From: Gordonia gummivorans
GTDB lineage: Bacteria > Actinomycetota > Actinomycetes > Mycobacteriales > Mycobacteriaceae
DNA length: 64,000 nt
Direction: 5' to 3'
Assembly (NCBI RefSeq): GCF_022513585.1
Contig: NZ_JAKWBF010000015.1
Coordinates: 1 to 64,000, forward strand
Under the pieces are notes generated by a model. That model did no database searches. It saw only the letters and a list, made by a program, of their open reading frames with translations, and was not told the DNA's origin. Within the stretch, counting starts at the first letter, position 1, and every line of letters starts with the position of its first letter. Below, in pieces: positions 1 to 12,076 of the stretch. The position numbers and the translations under genes were made by a program.

Positions 1-113
1 ATTCTCGCGGACGACTATGAACCCCGGGGAAGAAGTTCTTCCCCTAGATTTTGCGGGCGGGCTGCCAGTACATTTGCCCAGGTCACCGACCTGGTCACCA
101 ACTCTTCAGATCA
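1..113 (-). repeat. Dispersed structured repeat downstream of hemH (copy 1)
   Basis: Read on the minus strand, the sequence from the hemH stop codon onward matches, with scattered differences, the sequence following the ctaA stop codon near 38.3 kb. Shared landmarks are a GGTGACC-rich segment, a GCAAAATCTA box, a palindrome and a GGGGTTCA box. The palindrome at 26-44 has perfect 9-base arms (GGGGAAGAA / TTCTTCCCC) around one base. There is no clear U-tract, so I call it a repeat or 3' end element, not a proven terminator. The element may continue beyond base 1. Confidence 0.7.
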
Positions 114-1262
114 GGGAGCGGTGGGACGGCCGCTTCTCGCCGGTCGAGCGGGTGGCGCGCAGCATTCGGGACGGCACAGGCTTCCGTTGTCGCCGCAGCC
201 GAAGGCGTCGGTGTCGCCACCACCGTCGGCGTATCGGTCGACCATGTCGATGATCATGTCGACGAAGCGGGGGTCGGTGCCCACCGTGTCGGCACGGGCG
301 TAGCCCATGCCCAACTCGGCCGCCAACTCCGCAGCCTCGTTGTCGAGGTCCCAGATAACTTCGAGATGATCGGAGATGAAGCCGATCGGATACACAATGA
401 CCTGCGTGACACCTTGTGCGGCAAGATCTTCCAGGTGGTCGCAAATGTCGGGTTCCAGCCACGGAACCTGCGGTGGGCCCGACCGTGATTGCCACACCTG
501 ATCGAATTCGTCGTAGCCGAGCCGCTCGGCGACGGCGGTCGCCGAGGCCAGCACCTGTCGCGAGTACAAGCCAGAGTCGTCGGGGGGTCCCGACGATCGG
601 TCGGCGGACATCGGCACCGAATGCGCGGTGAACACCAGTCGCGGACGGGTCGTCGCGTCAGGTAACGACGCCGCCGCACGTCGGACAGCGTCAGCACCGG
701 CGTCGAGGAAGGCCGGCTCCGCCCAATATTGCGGCAGCTTTCGTAGGACGACGCCGGAATCGCTTGCGGTACTGGTCGGTTCGAGTCGTGCCAGCGACCG
801 CAGCGCGCGATCGATGTCCTCGTGATACTGCCGGCATCCCGAATACCCACCCCACGCCGAGGTCGGGAACACGAGGACTCGTCGATGACCCGCGCGATAC
901 ATGTCGGCTAGCGTGTCTTCGGCCATGGGGTTCCAGTTGCGATTGCCGAACCAGACCGGCAGATCTCGACCACGTGCGGCGAGACCCGCGCGCAATGCGT
1001 CGATCATGTCGAGATTGAGCCGATTGATCGGCGAAACACCGCCGAAATGCTGGTAGTGCTTCGCCACCGCCTCGAGCCGATCCCGTGGTACTCCCCGACC
1101 CCGAGTCACGTTCTCCAGGAACGGCATCACGTCGTCCGGACCGTCGGGGCCACCGAAGGACAGGAACAGCACGGAGTCGAACCCGGCGGTGACTCGCTCG
1201 TCTGCATCGAGCGTGTCTGCGCCGACCCCTTCTGCGCCTCGTCCGTTCGTCACGTTGTTCAC
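111..1262 (-). CDS. hemH: Ferrochelatase, [2Fe-2S] type
   Basis: Inserts iron into a porphyrin in the actinobacterial haem pathway; such enzymes are usually described as coproporphyrin ferrochelatases. The product has 383 residues. Family motifs are visible: LSFGGPDGP near residue 34, ENVTRGRG, HFGGVSPIN, FGNRNWNP, WQSRSGPPQVPWLEPD and YPIGFISDH. A Cys at about residue 143 (SGCRQY) and a C-terminal cluster C-x6-C-x3-C-C match the spacing style of the four [2Fe-2S] ligands in the M. tuberculosis enzyme. The GTG start overlaps the inhA stop as GTGA, which implies translational coupling. The first 20-odd residues are not conserved, so a start nearer VTAGFDS is possible. Confidence 0.95.
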   Translation of the reverse strand: MNNVTNGRGAEGVGADTLDADERVTAGFDSVLFLSFGGPDGPDDVMPFLENVTRGRGVPRDRLEAVAKHYQHFGGVSPINRLNLDMIDALRAGLAARGRDLPVWFGNRNWNPMAEDTLADMYRAGHRRVLVFPTSAWGGYSGCRQYHEDIDRALRSLARLEPTSTASDSGVVLRKLPQYWAEPAFLDAGADAVRRAAASLPDATTRPRLVFTAHSVPMSADRSSGPPDDSGLYSRQVLASATAVAERLGYDEFDQVWQSRSGPPQVPWLEPDICDHLEDLAAQGVTQVIVYPIGFISDHLEVIWDLDNEAAELAAELGMGYARADTVGTDPRFVDMIIDMVDRYADGGGDTDAFGCGDNGSLCRPECCAPPARPARSGRPTAP

Positions 1263-2098
1263 ACCTGGTCGGCGAAACCCTCTGGGAACCAAAGGTTGTG
1301 GCTTGCACCGCCGTCGACGTAGACGATCGACCCCGTGGTGCCCGGCAGCCAATCCGACAGCAACGCGCAGATCGACTTGGCCACGACAGTCGGGTCGTCG
1401 ATGTCCCAACCGATCGGCGAAGCCCCGTCCCAGTAGGTGTTGAGCATGTTCAGCTGCTTGGCATCATCGGTGGCGGTGCCGGCAATCGCCTTGGCCGCCA
1501 GCGTCTTGATCGGGCCGGCCGCGACGAGGTTCGAGCGAATGTTCTTGGCCTCGCCCACTTCCCGCGCCACGTAGCGATTGACCGACTCCAGAGCAGCCTT
1601 CGCGACGCTCATCCAGTTGTAGTACGGCATCGCACGGCGCGGATCGAAGTCCATCCCGACGATCGACCCGCCCTCATTCATCACCGGCAGCATTGCCTGT
1701 GCCAGTGAGGCATAGCTCCACGCCGACACCTCGAACGCCTTCGCTGCGTCGGGCCCCGGCCCCTCGAGAAATGGCACCATGTCCGGCCCCAACAGGGTCT
1801 TCGGCGCGAAAGCGATGGAATGCAGCACCCCATCGACACCCTCAGGGGCGTGTTCGCGGACCCGATCGGCCAGAGTCGACAGACCCTCGGGGTCGGTGAC
1901 GTCGAGTCCGATCGCCGGCGGCACCTCCTGCGGGAGTCGCTTGGCGATGCGGTCGATGAGGCGCAGTCGCTCGGGGATGCCGGTGATGATGACCTTGGCG
2001 CCCTGCTCCTGCGCCATGGCGGCGGCATGGAAGGCGATCGACGCGTCGGTGATGATGCCCGTGATGAGGACGGTCTTGCCGTCCAGGATTCCGGTCAC
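1259..2098 (-). CDS. inhA: Enoyl-ACP reductase InhA (FAS-II)
   Basis: NADH-dependent trans-2-enoyl-ACP reductase of the FAS-II elongation cycle for mycolic acid precursors, and the known target of isoniazid and triclosan. It has 279 residues. The nucleotide-binding start LITGIITDASIAFHAA is present. The triad equivalents are in MDFDPRRAMPYYNWMSVAK: Phe151, Tyr160 and Lys167. Ser94 lies in HSIAF, matching the Ser94 linked to isoniazid resistance in M. tuberculosis. The protein is about 10 residues longer at the C-terminus (ending FPEGFADQV) than the tuberculosis protein. It follows fabG1 after 69 bases and overlaps hemH. Confidence 0.97.
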   Translation of the reverse strand: MTGILDGKTVLITGIITDASIAFHAAAMAQEQGAKVIITGIPERLRLIDRIAKRLPQEVPPAIGLDVTDPEGLSTLADRVREHAPEGVDGVLHSIAFAPKTLLGPDMVPFLEGPGPDAAKAFEVSAWSYASLAQAMLPVMNEGGSIVGMDFDPRRAMPYYNWMSVAKAALESVNRYVAREVGEAKNIRSNLVAAGPIKTLAAKAIAGTATDDAKQLNMLNTYWDGASPIGWDIDDPTVVAKSICALLSDWLPGTTGSIVYVDGGASHNLWFPEGFADQV

Positions 2099-2167
2099 TG
2101 CAGTGCTCCTGATCAGGTTGGGGGTGTCGTACTGCGAGATTTGCTGGAGGTCTTGGCTGGGGTCCGC

Positions 2168-2965
<798 letters not shown>

Positions 2966-3943
2966 TCAGGGCAGACGCCGGTTGATGGCGAGGGCCGCGA
3001 ACGCAGACGCCAGCGCGAACAACGTACCGGCGATGAGCCATGGACGGTAATTGTCGCCGCGTCGTGTCTCGTAGCCGATCTCGCTCTGGAGCTTCTCGTA
3101 GACCCGGTTCAGCTCGTCGAGCGACTGCGCGGTGAAGAAGTTGCCACCACTCAGGTTCGCGATCTGCTTGAGCGAGGGGTCGTCGACCGGCACGGGCACC
3201 CGGTCACCGTCGAGTTCCACGGTGCCGTACGAGGTTCCGAACGAGATCGTGGAAACTGGCACCCCCTCTTCCTTCGCCTTTCGGGCCGCCGTGAATGCGC
3301 CGCGCGGGTCGGTGGGCTCGTCGGGCACGGTCTGCTTGCCGTCGGACAACAAGACGATGTGGGCCGGTGGCGCCGCCTCCGGACCGCCGAGTACCGCATT
3401 GAGTGTGCGGATCTGGTCGAGCGCGGCGAAGATGCCTTCGCCGGTCGCGGTCTTGTCGGCCAACACCAGTTTGTCGACCGCCTTCTTGGTCGCGGTGTGG
3501 TCGGGCGTCGGCGACACCAAGGTCGAGGGGGTCCCGGCGAAGGAGATGAGACCGAGATTGATGCCCTCGGTCAGATCGTCGGCGAACTTCTTGGCGGCCT
3601 CCTGGGCCGCCCGGATACGCGACGGCGCGACGTCGGTGGCGTTCATCGAGCGCGACACGTCCATGACGAGCACCACGGTGGCCTTGTTGCGCGGTACCTG
3701 CCGATCGGCCTGCGGACCCGCCATCGCAACGGTCAGCAGGATCAGCGCAACCAGCAGCAGGGCGATCGGAACATGCCGCAGCCGGTTGTGCTGCGGCGGT
3801 GAAACCTGGTCGAGCACTTCGAGGTTGGCGAAGGTGAACGCCCGTTTGCGACGCAACCGCTGAACGTAGAAGTAGGTGACCGCGAGGACGACGACAGCCA
3901 GCAGCAACAAGAGCCACCACGGGCTCGAGAAGATCCTGCTCAT
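2966..3943 (-). CDS. VWA-domain membrane protein (BatA-like, Rv1481 type)
   Basis: A 325-residue membrane protein. Two hydrophobic segments lie near the N-terminus (about residues 8-25 and 58-76). A von Willebrand A domain follows with a MIDAS motif DVSRS at residues 95-99, and a third membrane helix lies near residues 300-320. Such proteins usually act with MoxR ATPases and DUF58 proteins as a metal-dependent folding or assembly module; in mycobacteria this cluster sits beside envelope genes. The ATG start overlaps the DUF58 stop (ATGA). The longer open frame upstream is DUF58 sequence in another frame and was trimmed. The substrate is unknown. Confidence 0.88.
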   Translation of the reverse strand: MSRIFSSPWWLLLLLAVVVLAVTYFYVQRLRRKRAFTFANLEVLDQVSPPQHNRLRHVPIALLLVALILLTVAMAGPQADRQVPRNKATVVLVMDVSRSMNATDVAPSRIRAAQEAAKKFADDLTEGINLGLISFAGTPSTLVSPTPDHTATKKAVDKLVLADKTATGEGIFAALDQIRTLNAVLGGPEAAPPAHIVLLSDGKQTVPDEPTDPRGAFTAARKAKEEGVPVSTISFGTSYGTVELDGDRVPVPVDDPSLKQIANLSGGNFFTAQSLDELNRVYEKLQSEIGYETRRGDNYRPWLIAGTLFALASAFAALAINRRLP

Positions 3944-4878
3944 CCCACCCCCGCAGCCAGACCGCGCCGGCGCTGAGCGACGAACTTGATGGTGTCGGTC
4001 ATCCAGTCGCGGTCGGTGCGCAACGTCAGCACCGGCCCGCCGCAACTACGGATCGTCCGATGCACCTTCTGTTGATGGGCCCGGGCGGCCGCGGCGAAGT
4101 CGGCGCGCAGCTTGTCGTTGATCGTCACCTCGCGGATCTCGCCGGACTCGGCGTCGGCCAGGGTCACCTCGCCGACGGCGGGCAGTTCGAGATCGCGTTG
4201 GTCGAGCACCTCGACGGCCAACAACTCGTGGTGAGCCGCGATCGCGCGCAGTGACCGCTCCCAGTCGATCGGACCCAGGAAGTCACTGATCACCACGGCG
4301 AGCCCCCGACGACGCTGTGGGCGCCGAAGCGCCTCGATCCCGCCCTTGAGGTCGCCGCGCACACCCGGCGCGCTGCGTCGAGTGGTGGCGATCGCCTTCA
4401 GCAGCGTCTGTGCGTGCGCGCGACCGCTGCGCGCCGGGATCCTGACGATGTCGTCACCGGTGACAACCAGCGCGCCGTGCCGGTTGCCGCCCTCGGTGGT
4501 CAGGTGGACGATCGCGGCGGCCGCTGCGACGGCAAGGTCGCGTTTGGTGCAGTTCGTCGTGCCGAAATCCAGACTCGCCGATGCGTCGACCACCAGCCAG
4601 GTCTCCAGCTCACGGTCGGCGATCATCTGCCGGACGTGCGGTTGAGTGGTCCGCGCGGTCACCGACCATTCCATCCGGCGGATGTCGTCGCCGGGCTGAT
4701 ACTCGCGTGCCTCACCCGGTTCGGAGCCCGGACCGGGGATCAGGCCGAGGTGCTCGCCCTGCAGCACACCGTCGAGCTTGCGGCGCACCGTCAGTTCGAG
4801 CGTGCGCAACGCAGCCGTCAGTTGGGGTTCCTCGAGCAGTCCAGCACCGAGGTTGGGCAGATCCTTGTTAGCCGCCAT
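3940..4878 (-). CDS. DUF58 domain protein (Rv1480 type)
   Basis: A 312-residue soluble protein of the DUF58 family. The motif region PGSEPGEAREYQPGDDIRRM near residue 50 and WLVVDASASLDF near residue 95 are hallmarks; the latter resembles a degenerate VWA metal site. It is coded between moxR and the VWA gene, overlapping both (10 bases into the end of moxR, 4 into the VWA start). The three products are therefore probably translated together and form one MoxR-DUF58-VWA module. The biochemical role is not established; linkage to ripA suggests an envelope function. Confidence 0.88.
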   Translation of the reverse strand: MAANKDLPNLGAGLLEEPQLTAALRTLELTVRRKLDGVLQGEHLGLIPGPGSEPGEAREYQPGDDIRRMEWSVTARTTQPHVRQMIADRELETWLVVDASASLDFGTTNCTKRDLAVAAAAAIVHLTTEGGNRHGALVVTGDDIVRIPARSGRAHAQTLLKAIATTRRSAPGVRGDLKGGIEALRRPQRRRGLAVVISDFLGPIDWERSLRAIAAHHELLAVEVLDQRDLELPAVGEVTLADAESGEIREVTINDKLRADFAAAARAHQQKVHRTIRSCGGPVLTLRTDRDWMTDTIKFVAQRRRGLAAGVG

Positions 4879-6070
4879 ACCGCGCTGTCGTCTGGTTCAC
4901 CTGTGCGGGATTGACCGGGCCGGGAGCACCCTGCGGGGCCGGCGCCGGGTATCCGTTGCCTGCGGGTACCTGCGCACCCGCACCGACTGTGGGCGCTCCG
5001 GCCGGATACGACGCCGCGGGCACCTGCTGCGCACCGACCTGCGGCAGTCCGACGGTCTGCAGCACCCGGTTGATGACCTGATCGGCGTCGATCTCGTCCG
5101 CGAGCGCGTCGTAGCTGAGCACCAAGCGGTGCCGCAGCACGTCGGGCATGATCTCGACGATGTCCTGGGGCACGACGTAATCGCGCCCGCGGACGAGTGC
5201 CAGCGCACGGGCGGCCGCGACGATGCCCAGCGTCGCACGCGGGGACGCACCGTAGGAGAGCCAGGCCGCGACGTCGGTGAGTCCGAGTTCGGCCGGCCGT
5301 CGGGTCGCGTTGATCACCCGCACCACGTAGTCGACGAGGGCGTGGTGGACGAACACGTTCGCGGCGGTCTTCTGCAGCCGCAGCATGGCGGCCGGATCGA
5401 GCACCTGCGACGCAGTGGGCGGCACGTTGCCCATCCGGTAGACGATCTCGCGTTCTTCCTCGACCGACGGATAGTCGACCAGGATCTTGAACAGGAAGCG
5501 GTCGCGCTGCGCTTCCGGTAGCGGATAGACGCCTTCGTTCTCGATCGGGTTCTGGGTGGCCATCACCAGGAACGGGTCGGGCATCGGGTACGTGGTGCCA
5601 CCGATCGACACGTGCCGCTCGGCCATCACCTCGAGGAGCGCCGACTGCACCTTGGCGGGAGCGCGGTTGATCTCGTCGGCGAGCAGGAAGTTCGCGACCA
5701 CGGGTCCGAGTTCGGTGTCGAACTCCTCGCGTCCCTGCCGGTAGATCCGGGTGCCGATCAGGTCGGTGGGCACGAGGTCGGGAGTGAACTGGACGCGGGA
5801 GAACGAGCCGCCGACCACGGTGGCAAAGGTCTCCACCGCCAGCGTCTTGGCGACGCCGGGGACGCCCTCGAGGAGGATGTGGCCGCGCGCGAGCAATCCG
5901 ACCAGAATGCGCTCGACGAGCTGATCCTGTCCGACGATGACGCGCTTTACCTCGTAGATCGCTCGTTCGAGCAATTTGACGTCGGCGTCGGTCAGCACCG
6001 TCTCGCCGGCAGCGGATGCTGAACCGCTCTTGTCCAGCGAGGTCTCGCCTTGGGGGTGCGATGAGGTCAA
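4868..6070 (-). CDS. moxR: MoxR-family AAA+ ATPase
   Basis: AAA+ chaperone-like ATPase of about 400 residues. Walker A is GVPGVAKT (about residues 69-76), Walker B is in LLADEINRAPAKVQSALLEVM, and the sensor region is ATQNPIENEGVYPLPEAQRDRF. The last 55 residues are a low-complexity Ala/Pro/Gly/Gln tail. I chose the TTG at 6070 because a GGAG lies 6 bases upstream (ggacaggagcacggg-TTG). The open frame runs on to 6136 but has no comparable ribosome site. It heads the moxR-DUF58-VWA block, transcribed away from ripA. Confidence 0.92.
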   Translation of the reverse strand: MTSSHPQGETSLDKSGSASAAGETVLTDADVKLLERAIYEVKRVIVGQDQLVERILVGLLARGHILLEGVPGVAKTLAVETFATVVGGSFSRVQFTPDLVPTDLIGTRIYRQGREEFDTELGPVVANFLLADEINRAPAKVQSALLEVMAERHVSIGGTTYPMPDPFLVMATQNPIENEGVYPLPEAQRDRFLFKILVDYPSVEEEREIVYRMGNVPPTASQVLDPAAMLRLQKTAANVFVHHALVDYVVRVINATRRPAELGLTDVAAWLSYGASPRATLGIVAAARALALVRGRDYVVPQDIVEIMPDVLRHRLVLSYDALADEIDADQVINRVLQTVGLPQVGAQQVPAASYPAGAPTVGAGAQVPAGNGYPAPAPQGAPGPVNPAQVNQTTARYGG

Positions 6071-6270
6071 CCCGTGCTCCTGTCCGTACCGGTCTGGTCC
6101 GTGCCGGTGGGACCGTCGTCCGACGGGTACCCCCACCCGCGGGCATGCTGCCCGATGTCCGTGACACCAGCCGCCCCGTTCATCGGGAATCGACTCACGT
6201 CACACGTGTGCATGCCAGCCTAGCCGCGTCAACTGAAAACGGGCCAAGAAGGGTGGGCGCGCCGTCCGAT

Positions 6271-6297
6271 GGTCGATCGATTGATCGTCGATCAACC
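6271..6297 (-). terminator. Candidate hairpin terminator after ripA
   Basis: Ten-base arms (GGTCGATCGA / TCGATCAACC, one G-U pair) around a seven-base loop, about 52 bases beyond the ripA stop. No U-run follows directly, so an intrinsic terminator is only possible. The rest of the 278-base gap between ripA and moxR holds two near-identical GTCCGAC-x-CAGAGGA repeats (about 6317-6353) and the palindrome CACACGTGTG at 6201-6210, possibly part of the moxR promoter. Confidence 0.4.
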
Positions 6298-6348
6298 GTG
6301 CGCCGGGAGACGTCCGACCCAGAGGATGTCCAACGCACAGAGTCCGAC

Positions 6349-7854
6349 TCAGAGGAGCCGCACGACGTTGGGCATCGCACCGTCGGTCCGCAGCGGCGAC
6401 ACCTTGACCACGTCACCGGACTGCGGGGCCTCCACCATCTTGTTGTCGCCGAGGTAGAGCGCGACGTGCTGGCTGGCGTTGGGGCCGTAGAAGATCATGT
6501 CGCCGCGTCGTATCTGTGACAGCGGCACCTGCGGACCGGACGTGTACTGATAGCCGGTGTAGTGCGGTAGCTCGATGCCGACGCCCGCGAACGCGTAGAT
6601 CATCAGGCCCGAGCAGTCGAACCCGGTCTTGTTGTAGTCGCCGAAGCTGTCGGCGACACCGCCGTCACGAATGCCCTGGGTCGGGCCGTTCGCGTTGCCG
6701 CCGCCCCACGCGTAGGGGACGTTGAGCTGCGAGAGCGCGCGATTCACCACGAGTTCGACGGCCTGCGGACCGCGCAGGCCCGGGCGGACCTGGCCGTTGC
6801 CCGACGAACTGCCGAACAGCGATCCCAGACTGCCCGATCCGAGGCGCGCGATCAGCGAGTTCCCGCTGCTGCCCGTCATGTCCGAGCCGCCGATACCGAG
6901 TTCGTTGAGCAACTGGGATTGCGGGAGTTGCTGTTGGCCGACGATGGCCGCGAGTGCCTTCTGCCCGAGGTCGAGCGCCAGCCTGGCGGCTGCTTCCGCC
7001 GCGACGGCCAGGGCCTGGTTGTCTCCCGCTGCCGGTGTGGCGCTCGGGCCTGCCGGCCGGCCCGGCATGGGCGGGAACAGGTTGGACAGCAATTCGGCGG
7101 CCGACGGGCCGGCGGCCACCTTGCGCGGCTGCACTCCCCGCAACCGGTCGAGGCGGGCCTGGGTGTTGTCGCGCTGCTGGATCAAGGTGGTTCGACGCTG
7201 ACGTTCGGTGCTGAGAGCGCTGCGTGCCTGGTTGAACGCACCGAGCGCGTCGGTCCGGCGCTGTGCGGCGCTCGTTGCCGCGAAGGCCGCCTGACGTTTC
7301 GTCGCCTCGGCGGCCGCGACGCGGTTCGCCTGCTGATTGCGGGCCACCTGAAGGCGGCGGATGGTGCCCTGATGCTGCTCGCTGATCTGATCGAGCAACG
7401 TCATCCGGTCGAGTATCGACTGCGGGTCGGGCGATGACGCGTAGTTGGCCATCGAGCCCTGTTCGCCGCCCTGACGATAGGCCTGCCGGACAAAGTGGTC
7501 GAACTCGCGCTGAGCGGCGACCACTGCGCGGCCCGAGTCGCGCAGCGCACGCTGGGCGCCTTGCGCGGCGACTGTGGCCAGCCGCTGAGCGGCCACCGAG
7601 TTCTGGTAGTCGACGAGCGACCGATTCACGAACTCTTGCCGCACGGCGAGCGCGTCGTCGAGGTCGGCAATGTTCTGGTTCACCTGCGCGAGCTGATTGA
7701 TGAGTCCCGACACCGGAGATGCCGGGCGGCTCGCACCGGGCGCCCCCATCGCGCCACCGACGCCGACGACCCCTAGCAGACCTGCGGCCATCAGTGCCCC
7801 CAGGCGCGCCGGCCACGACGCCCGGTGGCCCGCACCGGTTGTACCTCGCGTCAC
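6349..7854 (-). CDS. ripA: NlpC/P60 peptidoglycan endopeptidase RipA
   Basis: Secreted D,L-endopeptidase that cuts peptide stems during daughter-cell separation. The 501-residue precursor has an N-terminal signal (ARLGALMAAGLLGVVGVGGAM). A long Ala/Gln-rich coiled-coil follows (about residues 50-240), then a Pro/Gly linker and a C-terminal NlpC/P60 domain. Catalytic residues are Cys414 (FDCSGL), His463 (SQHVALYLG) and Glu475 (MVEAPQ). The GTG at 7854 is preceded by AAGGAG seven bases upstream, a better start than the upstream ATGs. M. tuberculosis has the paralogue ripB next to ripA; here there is only one. Confidence 0.94.
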   Translation of the reverse strand: MTRGTTGAGHRASWPARLGALMAAGLLGVVGVGGAMGAPGASRPASPVSGLINQLAQVNQNIADLDDALAVRQEFVNRSLVDYQNSVAAQRLATVAAQGAQRALRDSGRAVVAAQREFDHFVRQAYRQGGEQGSMANYASSPDPQSILDRMTLLDQISEQHQGTIRRLQVARNQQANRVAAAEATKRQAAFAATSAAQRRTDALGAFNQARSALSTERQRRTTLIQQRDNTQARLDRLRGVQPRKVAAGPSAAELLSNLFPPMPGRPAGPSATPAAGDNQALAVAAEAAARLALDLGQKALAAIVGQQQLPQSQLLNELGIGGSDMTGSSGNSLIARLGSGSLGSLFGSSSGNGQVRPGLRGPQAVELVVNRALSQLNVPYAWGGGNANGPTQGIRDGGVADSFGDYNKTGFDCSGLMIYAFAGVGIELPHYTGYQYTSGPQVPLSQIRRGDMIFYGPNASQHVALYLGDNKMVEAPQSGDVVKVSPLRTDGAMPNVVRLL

Positions 7855-8226
7855 TGAGAACTCCTTGCCGATCTGTTCGGGATGAGCCATCCCGCACTCG
7901 TTCGTTGCCGGATGCGAACCATCCCCCGCCACGGTGGTCATCTACTGCACCATGCAGCACATGAGACCCTGAAAGCGACTTCTGCATCACATGTGACATC
8001 AGAACCGTACGTCACATCAGACACATCGGAAAAGCGCAATCGTGAATTACATTCACGTGATTACCTGCGAAAATGCCGTGAACTGGCCAAAAGGGCCACC
8101 CGACCGGAAGGTCTCAACTTCGCAACACTCAGCGACGGTCGGACAGGTGCACGCGTTACGCGTCGGACGCATGCGGTAGGGGCGCAGCGTCCATCTCGGC
8201 CACCACAACAGAAACCTGAACTGTGG
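7855..8226 (-). promoter_or_regulatory. ripA upstream regulatory region
   Basis: A 372-base non-coding stretch, AT-richer than its flanks. It contains a perfect 17-base palindrome CGTGAAT-TAC-ATTCACG at 8041-8057 and a perfect 10-base palindrome TCACATGTGA at 7987-7996. It also has two near-identical GTNACATCAG direct repeats at 7993-8002 and 8011-8020. These look like regulator sites. In mycobacteria ripA is reported under MtrA control, and GTCACA-like repeats here would fit; the assignment is an inference. I did not see a convincing c-di-AMP riboswitch core. Confidence 0.5.
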
Positions 8227-8817
8227 TCAGCGACCGTCGGCAGTTCCCAAGGTCTCGGACTCCAATGCGTTCGAAACCACGTCGTCGTTGCGCCGCCGAC
8301 GAAGGGTCTTCAGCCTGCCGAGAACCGCACCGACGCCGACCACGACGATCAGCACCAACGTGATGATCGTCCAATCCAGGGTCGGGGCAGTCATCTGGTC
8401 GACCATCTGCCCGGCAGCGGCTGCGGGCTGGCGAAGATCGAGGTTGTTGGTGGCCTGTTCTTGGACAAACCGACTGAACTCGGGCGAGGTACTGCCGACG
8501 GAGTTGGGACCGAGGACGATCACCGTGCCGCCGACCTCCGGTTGCAGCGTGGTCGCGATGTCGCGGTAGATCGTGTAGGTGGGCTGCTGCGTCTTCACCA
8601 CGACGAGACTGATGTCGTGGCCGTTGGCCTTCGCATCGGCCACGACCTTGCGCAGAGCAGCCACCTGATCGGGATTGTCGGGCGCGGCCACGTGGTCGTC
8701 GCGGATGTCGGTGGCCAGTTGACCCATGTCGACGCCGGTGAGTCCTGGGATCGTCGGCGCATCGTTGCTTCCGGCCTCGGTTCCCGGCGAACCGGGCACC
8801 TGCGGATCGGGACTCAT
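8227..8817 (-). CDS. Single-pass membrane protein (Rv1476 type)
   Basis: A 196-residue protein with a soluble N-terminal domain (about residues 25-150). One membrane helix (TIITLVLIVVVGVGAVLG, about 152-170) and a basic LRRRR stop-transfer follow. By position between ripA and acn it corresponds to M. tuberculosis Rv1476, an uncharacterised membrane protein. The soluble part has TIYRDIATTL and GGTVIVLGPNSVG segments but no catalytic motif I recognise. It is divergent from acn and may share the control region with it. The function is unknown. Confidence 0.82.
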   Translation of the reverse strand: MSPDPQVPGSPGTEAGSNDAPTIPGLTGVDMGQLATDIRDDHVAAPDNPDQVAALRKVVADAKANGHDISLVVVKTQQPTYTIYRDIATTLQPEVGGTVIVLGPNSVGSTSPEFSRFVQEQATNNLDLRQPAAAAGQMVDQMTAPTLDWTIITLVLIVVVGVGAVLGRLKTLRRRRNDDVVSNALESETLGTADGR

Positions 8818-8984
8818 CGGGGGTTCCTCACGTCAACGTTTCGCCGCCATTAAATTCACGCGGACACTTCTCTCCTCGCCAAACCTAGTCAAGCACCGTA
8901 CGACAGAATGAAGTGGGCTGGCGCATTCCGCTCGAAGTACTCGGGGCGGGCGTGTCGATGGGGCGTGTCGTGTCGCAACAACTT

Positions 8985-9010
8985 GTTAGCAGTACGCTCG
9001 TACTGTTAAC
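8985..9010. promoter_or_regulatory. AcnR operator upstream of aconitase
   Basis: A 26-base near-perfect palindrome (one mismatched pair) whose core CAGTACGCTCGTACTG at 8990-9005 fits the Corynebacterium glutamicum AcnR motif CAGNACnnnCGTACTG. It lies about 225 bases before the acn start, and the AcnR gene is directly downstream of acn. The rest of the 8818-9232 gap holds a 17-base direct repeat (CCGGCGCAGCCCGTCGG at 9087-9103 and 9193-9209) of unknown role. Confidence 0.85.
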
Positions 9011-9106
9011 ATGGATGTATCGCCGCGGTGCCCTCCGCGGCCACTCGTCTCGACGGAATGCCGACGCGTCCCGGGGACGAGTGACACCGGCGCAGCCCGT
9101 CGGTGA

Positions 9107-12031
<2,925 letters not shown>

Positions 12032-12076
12032 TCATGATGTCGGCGATCAGGCGATCGACGATCCGGGGAGAAGTCG

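Noticed and set aside
7855-8226. c-di-AMP (ydaO) riboswitch before ripA, as found before some actinobacterial cell-wall hydrolases
   Set aside because: I could not find the conserved core blocks; only short palindromes are seen.
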